NCBI RefSeq assembly: GCF_013407595.1
Contig: NZ_JABEKX010000001.1
Location: 124,001-188,000, forward strand
Length of the DNA stretch: 64,000 nt
Direction: 5' to 3'
Origin: Lacticaseibacillus absianus
GTDB taxonomy: Bacteria > Bacillota > Bacilli > Lactobacillales > Lactobacillaceae
Of the stretch, positions 17,762-24,383 are shown in pieces. The position numbers and the translations under genes were made by a program. A model generated the notes under the pieces. It was not told where the DNA came from. It saw nothing but the letters and a program-made list of their open reading frames with translations, and ran no database searches. Every line of letters starts with the position of its first letter. Position 1 is the stretch's first letter.

Positions 17762-17775
17762 TGTAAGCGTTGACA
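17762..17775 (+). promoter_or_regulatory. cre site overlapping the -35 box of the gntR-EIIB operon
   Basis: TGTAAGCGTTGACA fits all positions of the cre consensus TGWAANCGNTNWCA, and its last six bases are part of the -35 region. CcpA binding here would block RNA polymerase, giving glucose repression of the PTS operon. The stretch 17589-17761 holds no gene; TTGCAA-16 bp-TATGCT (17590-17617) is a possible second promoter. Confidence 0.8.
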
Positions 17776-17799
17776 ACTTGGCGGCCAGGGTCATATACT
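17770..17799 (+). promoter_or_regulatory. promoter of the gntR-EIIB PTS operon
   Basis: TTGACA (17770-17775) and TATACT (17794-17799) with an 18-bp spacer, 43 bp upstream of the start codon. Confidence 0.75.
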
Positions 17800-17809
17800 C
17801 AGGCTGTGG

Positions 17810-17829
17810 TTGTCATGTGGACATAACAA
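17810..17829. promoter_or_regulatory. candidate operator of the GntR-EIIB protein
   Basis: TTGTCATGT GG ACATAACAA is an inverted repeat with 8 of 9 matching arm positions. It lies between the -10 box and the start codon of the regulator gene, the expected place for an autoregulatory GntR site. Assignment to this GntR protein is inference. Confidence 0.5.
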
Positions 17830-17841
17830 GCAGGTGACGTA

Positions 17842-19062
17842 ATGAACAGACAACCATATTGGCAGTATGAGCAGATCTCTGCGGAATTGATCCGCGAGAT
17901 CGACAATGGTGAGTTGGCGATCGGATCCAAGCTCCCATCGGAGAAGCAGCTATGCGACCTTTTCGATGTGAGTCGGATCACAGTGAGGAAGGCCTTGGCC
18001 GAACTCGAAGAGAAAGGTTATATCGAGAAACGGCAAGGTCAAGGTAGCTTCGTTAAGGACCGTTACAGTGGCGATGAAGAGATCAGTTTTGTGGATGTGC
18101 CGAGCACGCAATTGCGTGAGCGTGGGCATTCGCTCTACATCGAGCTACGTGAGTTCCAGATCCTGGCGGATGGACAGGAGCCCTCTATCCGTCAGATGAT
18201 GCAGCTATCGGACAGCGACTATCTGTACAAGATCAGTCAGCTGTACCTCTCGGATCGCCAACCGCTGATCGATCGCACCACATATATGGCTTTCGACAGC
18301 TTCCCGATGCTCAGCGCAAAAGAGATCCAGGATAATGAGCTGATCCCGTTGTTAGCCCATCGTTATGGGCTGTCACCGGCCTTACTGGAACATTCGATCC
18401 GGACCGGCGTCGATAACATTCCGTCGCGGTTGCGGGGGTTCTTGACCGCGACGCCGCGGACCTCGTACGTCAAGGCCACGACGACCTACGTGAATCAGCA
18501 CAACCATATCGCATACTTCAGCACGGCGATCGCACCGGCGAAATCTAAGGTGTTCTTCGTCAGAGACAAAGGAGAAGAGACTATGTCAGAACCACATATT
18601 TTATTAACGCGGATCGACAACCGACTCGTACATGGCCAGGTAGGCGTGACTTGGACGAAGACATTGGGGGCAAACCTGATCTTGGTGGCCAACAACGAGG
18701 CGTCTCAAGACGTGCTGCAGCAGAAGCTCATGAAGAGTACTGCGGATTCTTCAGGGGCACAGATCCGGTTCTTCACGCTACAAAAAACAATCGATATCAT
18801 CAGCAAGGCGGCAGACCGTCAGAAGATCTTCATCGTGGTCAAGACACCTGCCGACGTTGCCGCACTGGTCGAAGGTGGCGTGCCGATCAAGGAAGTCAAT
18901 GTGGGCAATATGCACTTCGCACCCGGCAAAGAAGAGGTGACGAAGAAGGTCTACGTGGATCAACAGGACAAGGACGACCTGATGCGGTTAGTCCGCGCCG
19001 GTGTCGATGTCTACATCCAAGACGTGCCAGGGGACCGGAAGACACAAGTGAACTTTGATTGA
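17842..19062 (+). CDS. GntR (HTH-UTRA) regulator fused in frame to mannose-family PTS EIIB
   Basis: One 406-residue frame covers two proteins that are normally separate. Residues 1-75 are a GntR winged helix (KLPSEKQLCDLFDVSRITVRKALAELEEKGYIEKRQGQGSFV) and about 85-235 a UTRA ligand-binding domain, a complete HutC-type regulator. From Met 248 (ATG 18583) follows a full-length 159-residue EIIB: ILLTRIDNRLVHGQVG has the phosphorylation His (264 of the fusion), then NVGNMHF and QDVPGD. No stop codon separates the parts. AAAGGAG (18568-18574) precedes ATG 18583 at good spacing, so free EIIB can also be made. IIC, IID and IIA follow downstream. The EIIB part could pass its phosphorylation state to the regulator. 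Confidence 0.88.
   Translation: MNRQPYWQYEQISAELIREIDNGELAIGSKLPSEKQLCDLFDVSRITVRKALAELEEKGYIEKRQGQGSFVKDRYSGDEEISFVDVPSTQLRERGHSLYIELREFQILADGQEPSIRQMMQLSDSDYLYKISQLYLSDRQPLIDRTTYMAFDSFPMLSAKEIQDNELIPLLAHRYGLSPALLEHSIRTGVDNIPSRLRGFLTATPRTSYVKATTTYVNQHNHIAYFSTAIAPAKSKVFFVRDKGEETMSEPHILLTRIDNRLVHGQVGVTWTKTLGANLILVANNEASQDVLQQKLMKSTADSSGAQIRFFTLQKTIDIISKAADRQKIFIVVKTPADVAALVEGGVPIKEVNVGNMHFAPGKEEVTKKVYVDQQDKDDLMRLVRAGVDVYIQDVPGDRKTQVNFD
18568..18585 (+). promoter_or_regulatory. internal ribosome binding site for free EIIB
   Basis: AAAGGAGAAGAG followed by ATG at 18583, inside the GntR-EIIB frame. It would let ribosomes start a separate 159-residue EIIB, so the locus may yield both fusion and free EIIB. 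Confidence 0.65.
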
Positions 19063-19112
19063 GGGTACGGACTCGCAATGCGGGCGCCTCTCGCAATACT
19101 CAGCATGTCAAG

Positions 19113-19142
19113 CCCAACTCTGGGCGCATGTATTGAGTTGGG
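19113..19142 (+). other. intra-operon hairpin between EIIB and EIIC
   Basis: A perfect 8-bp stem CCCAACTC/GAGTTGGG with a 14-nt loop lies in the 139-bp gap between EIIB and EIIC. There is no T-run, so it is more likely an mRNA-processing or stability element than a terminator. Confidence 0.45.
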
Positions 19143-19201
19143 GATATCCGTCCCGCTAGACCCGCGAGTCCTGCTCTGGTTTTCCTGAGGAGGGAAGAAT
19201 A

Positions 19202-20008
19202 ATGGCAATCACCTTAGCACAAGGGCTGATGCTCGGGATTTTCGCGATTTTCGCGGGATTGGATTCCTGGCTTGAAGTCCTGTACATCTTCCGACCGATC
19301 ATTTCGTGTACGGTCGCGGGTCTTATTCTAGGCGATTTGCAAATGGGAATCATCGCCGGTGGGCTGACTGAATTAGCCTTCGCCGGGTTGACACCAGCGG
19401 GTGGCACGCAGCCACCTAACCCTGCGGTGTGCGGGATCATGACGGTTGTGATCGCCCACACGACAGGGGTCGCCCCAGCAACGGCAATGTCGTTATCATT
19501 GCCGTTCGCGATGTTGATGCAATACATTCTGTTAATGTTCTATTCGATTTTCACGGTCTTCATGCCAGGGATGGATAAGGCAGCTGAACAGGCCGACACC
19601 AAGAAGTTCGGTCGCTACGCCTACTTGATGATGGCGATTGTCTGCGCCGCTTTCTTCATCGTGATCTTCCTCTCTGCATACGCGGCTCAGTCGCCGATGC
19701 AGGCGCTGGTCGAAGCGATGCCAGCCTGGCTGATCCATGGGTTCGAACTGGCCGGCGCGGCGCTTCCTGCTGTCGGGTTCGCGATGTTGCTGAAGGTCCT
19801 GCTACGACTCGAATACTTGCCGTTCTTATTGCTCGGCTTCGTGGTCGCCTCGTTCATCAACTATAGCAACGTACTGCCTGCAGCGGTGATCGGCGTCGTC
19901 TTCGCCATGATCGAGTTCTTCCGGGACAAGAAGAACAAGAAGCTGCAAGAGCAGATCGAAGAACTGAAGCAAAACGGTGTAAGCGGAGGTGAAGAAGATG
20001 GCATCTGA
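19202..20008 (+). CDS. PTS EIIC, mannose/sorbose/GalNAc family
   Basis: A 268-residue membrane permease subunit. It starts MAITLAQGLMLGIFAIFAGLDSW and has the family's conserved GDLQMGIIAGGLTELAFAGLTPAGGTQPPNP segment. Several membrane helices follow, and the tail is highly charged (DKKNKKLQEQIEEL). AGGAGGGAAG precedes ATG 19202. It pairs with the downstream EIID, whose start overlaps its end, to form the membrane channel that moves the sugar while EIIB phosphorylates it. The sequence is of the AgaW/sorbose type, so an amino sugar or glycated compound is as likely as mannose. Confidence 0.9.
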   Translation: MAITLAQGLMLGIFAIFAGLDSWLEVLYIFRPIISCTVAGLILGDLQMGIIAGGLTELAFAGLTPAGGTQPPNPAVCGIMTVVIAHTTGVAPATAMSLSLPFAMLMQYILLMFYSIFTVFMPGMDKAAEQADTKKFGRYAYLMMAIVCAAFFIVIFLSAYAAQSPMQALVEAMPAWLIHGFELAGAALPAVGFAMLLKVLLRLEYLPFLLLGFVVASFINYSNVLPAAVIGVVFAMIEFFRDKKNKKLQEQIEELKQNGVSGGEEDGI

Positions 20009-20810
20009 TGAGATCAAAACAACGCCGCAAGCGCCGGCTAAGAAGCTGACCAGTCACGATATCACTGTATTGGGGATCCGCTCCTCACTCCTACAGGCGG
20101 CGTTCTCCTATGAGCGGATGCAAGCCGGTGGCTGGGCGTGGGCACAAGTGCCGGCATGGAAAAAGATCTTCGGTGACGACAAGAAGGGCTTGTCTGAGGC
20201 GATGACCGACAACATGGAATTCATCAACACTTCGCCACCGCTGGTCTCAATCCTGATGGGACTGTTGACCAGCATGGAAGAGAAGCATGTCAACCGGCAG
20301 ACGATCCGCGGGCTGAAGAACGGCTTGTTCGGGCCAATGGCAGGGATCGGGGATGCGATCTACTGGTTCACCCTGATGCCAATCGTCGGCGGGATCGCCG
20401 CATCCTTTGCCGCTAAGGGCAACTTGCTCGGTCCGATCTTGTTCTTCCTCGTGTACCTGGCGGTGTTCCTCTGTCGTATTCCGTTCGCACACCTAGGTTA
20501 TAACCTGGGGACGAAGGCGATCGATGTGATCCAGGAGAACTCCGACATTATCGCGCGGGTAGCAACGATCATGGGCCTGACGGTGATCGGGGCGCTGATC
20601 AGCTCCTATGTCTCACTGTCTTTGAAGGTCAAGATCGGTAGCGTTGCCTTGCAGAAGGATTTCTTGGACAAAGTGTTCCCGAATATTTTGCCACTGGCGT
20701 TCACCTTCTTCCTGTTCTGGTTACTCAAGAAGAAGAAGGTCTCCCCGATCGTGCTGATTGCAGTCGTCTTTGTCCTCTGCATCGTCTGCTCGTTCTTCGG
20801 GATTATGTAA
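19998..20810 (+). CDS. PTS EIID, mannose/sorbose family
   Basis: A 270-residue membrane subunit. Family features are SSLLQAAFSYERMQAGGWAWAQVPAWKKIFGDDKKGLSEAMTDNMEFINTSPPLVSILMGL, KNGLFGPMAGIGDAIYWFTLMPI and three or four C-terminal helices ending in LLKKKKVSPIVLIAVVFVLC. ATG 19998 follows GGAGG at 8 nt; the GTG at 19989 overlaps that site. The start lies 11 bp inside the EIIC gene, so translation is coupled. It forms the membrane complex with EIIC. Confidence 0.92.
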   Translation: MASDEIKTTPQAPAKKLTSHDITVLGIRSSLLQAAFSYERMQAGGWAWAQVPAWKKIFGDDKKGLSEAMTDNMEFINTSPPLVSILMGLLTSMEEKHVNRQTIRGLKNGLFGPMAGIGDAIYWFTLMPIVGGIAASFAAKGNLLGPILFFLVYLAVFLCRIPFAHLGYNLGTKAIDVIQENSDIIARVATIMGLTVIGALISSYVSLSLKVKIGSVALQKDFLDKVFPNILPLAFTFFLFWLLKKKKVSPIVLIAVVFVLCIVCSFFGIM

Positions 20811-20825
20811 GGAGGTTCGACAGAT

Positions 20826-21251
20826 TTGGCCCAATATTCAACTATTGTGACGGGACACGGCCACTTCGCCACGGGGATGCAGAGTGCGCTGGAGCTACTT
20901 GCAGGTCCACAAGCGACGATCCAGTTCATCGACTTTGAAGACGGTATGAGCGAAGACACGCTGGGGGTGCGGTTGGCCGCTGCGGTGGCCGACGCACCGA
21001 CGCTGATCTTTACGGATCTAGTCGGTGGGACGCCCTACAAGGAAGCAGCCAAGCTGGCGTTTGCCCACCGCAACGTGGCCGTTGTTGCGGGTTGCAACCT
21101 CGCGTCGCTACTCGAGACGGTTTTCGGGAATTATGATTCCCTCCCGGACTACGCGAACGCACTTGTGGCGATCACGCAGCGTTCGGCGCAAGTGCTCGAT
21201 CTGTCGCTTGATGAGGATACTGGCACAGACGATCTGGAAGATGGAATCTGA
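20826..21251 (+). CDS. PTS EIIA, mannose family
   Basis: A 141-residue cytoplasmic phosphocarrier. The N-terminus YSTIVTGHGHFATGM holds the phosphorylation His (residue 11, in TGHG), and TLIFTDLVGGTPYKEAAKLAF is a second family motif. It starts with TTG at 20826, 10 nt after AAGGAGG; no ATG is available nearby. It takes phosphate from HPr and passes it to EIIB, either the free form or the GntR-fused form encoded at the start of the operon. It is 15 bp after EIID. The acidic tail (DEDTGTDDLEDGI) is not part of the core fold. Confidence 0.9.
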   Translation: MAQYSTIVTGHGHFATGMQSALELLAGPQATIQFIDFEDGMSEDTLGVRLAAAVADAPTLIFTDLVGGTPYKEAAKLAFAHRNVAVVAGCNLASLLETVFGNYDSLPDYANALVAITQRSAQVLDLSLDEDTGTDDLEDGI

Positions 21252-21263
21252 CTGTGTAGCACT

Positions 21264-21296
21264 ACCGGGCCTGTCGCACACTGCGGCAGGCCCGGT
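21264..21296 (+). other. intra-operon hairpin between EIIA and the HAD gene
   Basis: A perfect 10-bp GC-rich stem ACCGGGCCTG/CAGGCCCGGT (21264-21273 and 21287-21296) with a 13-nt loop. It has no T-run and ends 20 bp before ATG 21316. It may reduce read-through or stabilise mRNA ends. Confidence 0.45.
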
Positions 21297-21315
21297 GTCG
21301 TCCAAGGAGGACATA

Positions 21316-22161
21316 ATGGAATTGATCGGGATCGACCTTGATGGGACGTTACTCAATTCGCAGCAGCAGATCAGTGCGGGTAATGCCGGCGCCTTGATCA
21401 GGGCACAGGCACGCTGGTTGCCCTTCATCTGCACGGGACGCGATCCAGAAGATGTGGTGCGGTTGCTCGCGCAGGTGGGTCTAACGTTGCCGATCGTCGG
21501 GCTGAATGGCGGGATCGGCGTCAGCGGGGGCCGGATCTTATTCAGTCGACCGTTCCAGCCAGTTGCGGCGTTAGCGATCATGGCGACACTGGCAGATTAT
21601 CCGGTGAAAGTGTACACGGCCACAGATCGCTTCGAGACGGTGGATTACCAGGCGCAACTGCGTACCTTATTCGATGCGATCGGGGAATCGCAATTCGGTG
21701 CGGGTCTACGCTACGAGTTGGCTTACGAGGCAGGGATCACGTCTCGCCCGCTGGCGGCAGACGCCTGCGTTCAGGCAGGTCAGGGAATTCTGAAGTTCTA
21801 TTGCTTCATGCCCAACCGCGCTAAGCGTGCGGCGCTCGCGGCGGCACTTCGGCAGATCCCCCAAGTGACCGTGACGAGTTCGGGACCTGACAACCTTGAA
21901 ATCTTACCTGCTGGCACGGACAAGGGGCGGGCATTTGCTGCTTTGCGCCAGCACTTTCACCTTGGCCTTGATCGAAACATCGCGATCGGGGACAGCCCTA
22001 ACGATCAGGCGATGCTGAACGCGGCTGATCTTGTGATCATCATGGCCAATGCCTCGGCGGCGCTTCGCGCCCAGGCCGACTATGTGACGCTGCGCAACGA
22101 TGAGGACGGCGTCGCGCACACCTTGAGATGGCTGGCGCAGGTCGAAGAGACGCTCGTGTGA
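21316..22161 (+). CDS. Cof-type HAD superfamily phosphatase
   Basis: A 281-residue HAD hydrolase of the Cof/YidA type (C2 cap). The nucleophile motif DLDGTLLNS is at the N-terminus, FICTGRDPEDV is motif II, GTDKGRAF carries the motif III Lys, and AIGDSPNDQAMLNAA is motif IV. AAGGAGG precedes ATG 21316. These enzymes dephosphorylate sugar phosphates. As last gene of the PTS operon it may dephosphorylate the imported sugar phosphate or relieve sugar-phosphate stress; the specific substrate cannot be read from sequence. Confidence 0.9.
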   Translation: MELIGIDLDGTLLNSQQQISAGNAGALIRAQARWLPFICTGRDPEDVVRLLAQVGLTLPIVGLNGGIGVSGGRILFSRPFQPVAALAIMATLADYPVKVYTATDRFETVDYQAQLRTLFDAIGESQFGAGLRYELAYEAGITSRPLAADACVQAGQGILKFYCFMPNRAKRAALAAALRQIPQVTVTSSGPDNLEILPAGTDKGRAFAALRQHFHLGLDRNIAIGDSPNDQAMLNAADLVIIMANASAALRAQADYVTLRNDEDGVAHTLRWLAQVEETLV

Positions 22162-22175
22162 GGACGATGGACAGT

Positions 22176-22211
22176 AAAACCCCACTCAGATCGTAATCTG
22201 AGTGGGGTTTT
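22176..22211. terminator. bidirectional terminator between convergent HAD and flavoprotein genes
   Basis: A perfect 16-bp stem AAAACCCCACTCAGAT (22176-22191) / ATCTGAGTGGGGTTTT (22196-22211) with loop CGTA. It ends in four T in both directions and lies between the two convergent genes. Confidence 0.92.
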
Positions 22212-22235
22212 GTTCCGGGCGGTCACTTGTGTGGT

Positions 22236-24032
22236 TCAGTCCTTGGTGACCTGCGCCCCGGCGATGCGGCCGAAGACGATAATATCGCAGATCGCGTTGC
22301 CGCCGAGACGGTTAGTTCCGTGGATCCCGCCGGTGACTTCCCCAGCCGCGTAAAGGCCGGGGATGACTTGCCCTTTAGTGTCGATCGCTTGGGCGTTCGT
22401 GTTGATCTTGATGCCGCCCATGGTGTGGTGCGTGGATGGGGCGACTTTTTCGATGTAGTATGGGCCCTTGGCGATACTGGTGAACGCCGCAGACTTCTGG
22501 AAGTCGGGGTCCTTCTTAGCCTTGACGTAGCCGTTGAAGGTCTTGACCGTGTTGCTCAGCGTGGTCGCGTCGATGTCGAAGGCGTCCGCGAGGCTCTTGA
22601 CGTTGTTGGTTTCGGCCAGTAAATTACTGGACTTCAAGCCGTTGAATTCCTTCTTGTAGGTCGTCGTGGTCTTGCTGAGCTTCTCGATCTCTTGACCCCA
22701 GACCAGGTAAGCGTAGTGGCCTTTTTGCGCCATGATCGCGTTACTAATGTCATCGCGGCGGCCAGATTCGTTAACGAAGCGCTTGCCGGCCTGATTGACC
22801 AGGATCGCGCCGGAAAAACGGGCATCGGCAACGTAGGAGATGATGCCGGTTTCCGGATTCGAGGTCGGGTAGGTCTGGATCTGCTTCATGTCGACTAACT
22901 GTGCGCCGATCTTCTGCGCCATAACGATCCCGTCGCCAGTTGCACCGGCGACGGCGGTGGTCTTGTAGGTCGCATCATACTTCGGGTTGTACTTCACCCG
23001 CATCGCGACGTTAGCGGCGAAGCCACCAGCGGCGTCGACGACACCCTTGGTTGCGTGGAAGGTCACGGGCTTACCCGTGTTGGTCGCGGTCACACCGGTC
23101 ACTTTGCCGCTTGCGGTGGTCAGCGCCGTCGCTTTGGTGCTGGTATAGATCTTAACCCCAAGCTTTTTGGCCTTCTTTTGGAGTTTGTTGACGATCTCAG
23201 CTCCGGTCCCGCCGACGGGCACGACCGCACGTGGCACGCTGACGCCACCGAATTGAAGCAGTTCATCTTTGTGGAAACGGACGTTGACATCGGTTTTCAG
23301 CCATTCGTACGCGCTGTTGGCATTGTTGGCCAAGGTGGTAACGAGGGCTGGATCAGCGATGTTATCGCCGCCCTTCAGTGTGTCGGAGATGAACAGAGCC
23401 TTAGAGTCCTTGATGCCCTTACGTTTTTGAATATCAGAGCCAGGCACATTGAATTCACCCCCGGAGACAGCGGTATTGCCTCCAACATTCGGCTGCTTCT
23501 CCAACAAGCCGACGGTCGCGCCGTTCTCCGCAGCGGTCACGGCGGCCGCCAGACCGCCGCCACCACCACCGATCACGACAACGTCATAGGTGTAGTCGGT
23601 CTTGGCGAGGCCCTTGCTCAAAGCGATTTTCTTCTTGCTCATGAACAGACTGAGCGGGGCGCCAGACTTCTTCACCGCATTCTTGACGGCGGTCAGGTAG
23701 CCCTCAGAGGACTTCGATGCACCGGACACAGCGTCGACGTTCACTGAGTTGTGCGCCACGATCGCCTCGCGCAGTTGCTCGGAGGCCTCGATCCCCAGTC
23801 CGGCTGTTTCATGCGTCTCCACGGTTTTGACATCCGTGATCTTCTTGCCTTTGATGGTGACGGCGACCTTCAGTGTGCCGCCTTCACCCTTACTGGTCCC
23901 GACGTAAGTCCCGTCCTTCACCGTTGTCGCCTGCTTGGAGCTGGCTTGTTGGTTACCACAACCGACCATCAAGAAGAGACCGAAGACGAGCGCAACTGCG
24001 AACAGTGCGCGCTTTAAACTTTGTTTCATCAT
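22236..24032 (-). CDS. extracellular flavoprotein reductase (FMN_bind + FAD_binding_2), lipoprotein
   Basis: A 598-residue surface lipoprotein. The signal peptide ends in the lipobox LMVGC (Cys 25). An FMN_bind domain (about 40-120) has DAVSGASKSSEGY, the site where ApbE-type enzymes attach FMN covalently. A fumarate-reductase-like FAD domain follows (about 145-598): DVVVIGGGGGGLAAAVTAAENGA, GGNTAVSGGEF and the C-terminal TMGGIKIN...GLYAAGEVTGGIHGTNRLGGNA. This domain order is that of extracellular fumarate/urocanate-type reductases fed by flavin-based electron transfer. ATG 24032 (or 24029) follows GGAGG. The electron acceptor cannot be told. No ApbE or electron-transfer partner is in the window. 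Confidence 0.88.
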   Translation of the reverse strand: MMKQSLKRALFAVALVFGLFLMVGCGNQQASSKQATTVKDGTYVGTSKGEGGTLKVAVTIKGKKITDVKTVETHETAGLGIEASEQLREAIVAHNSVNVDAVSGASKSSEGYLTAVKNAVKKSGAPLSLFMSKKKIALSKGLAKTDYTYDVVVIGGGGGGLAAAVTAAENGATVGLLEKQPNVGGNTAVSGGEFNVPGSDIQKRKGIKDSKALFISDTLKGGDNIADPALVTTLANNANSAYEWLKTDVNVRFHKDELLQFGGVSVPRAVVPVGGTGAEIVNKLQKKAKKLGVKIYTSTKATALTTASGKVTGVTATNTGKPVTFHATKGVVDAAGGFAANVAMRVKYNPKYDATYKTTAVAGATGDGIVMAQKIGAQLVDMKQIQTYPTSNPETGIISYVADARFSGAILVNQAGKRFVNESGRRDDISNAIMAQKGHYAYLVWGQEIEKLSKTTTTYKKEFNGLKSSNLLAETNNVKSLADAFDIDATTLSNTVKTFNGYVKAKKDPDFQKSAAFTSIAKGPYYIEKVAPSTHHTMGGIKINTNAQAIDTKGQVIPGLYAAGEVTGGIHGTNRLGGNAICDIIVFGRIAGAQVTKD

Positions 24033-24287
24033 AATATTCCTCCAATCCTTATATAGCTTAACTGAATTTTTTGTGAAAATATACACAGAAACGTTCGCCA
24101 TTAGGATAAGATTTTAGTGAGCGCAGGCCGATCAAATTTTTCCGTTACAATGGTGTTTCCCCCTAACGAGGCGTGAAATCGATGAGTGAAAAGGTCTGGT
24201 CTGTGAGAAATTGCTCGTGATCAAGCGATGCGAATGCAAGATCGTTCACGTGATGGCGCGCAGTGCACGGGTGTGATGAATGACAAA

Positions 24288-24317
24288 CCGCGCCACCCGT
24301 GAGGTCGGGTGGCGCGG
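24288..24317. terminator. GC-rich terminator hairpin after the leftward GH36 gene
   Basis: A perfect 11-bp stem CCGCGCCACCC/GGGTGGCGCGG with an 8-nt loop; read leftward it is followed by TTTGTCATT. It lies 67 bp beyond the GH36 stop codon. The rest of 24033-24383 should hold the flavoprotein promoter; I see no clear boxes and no gene. Confidence 0.7.
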
Positions 24318-24383
24318 TGTGCTTCGCGATGCGAGGTGGGATGCCGGCAATTACCTGACGGTGTTGCGCGTGGCGCGGGCCGG

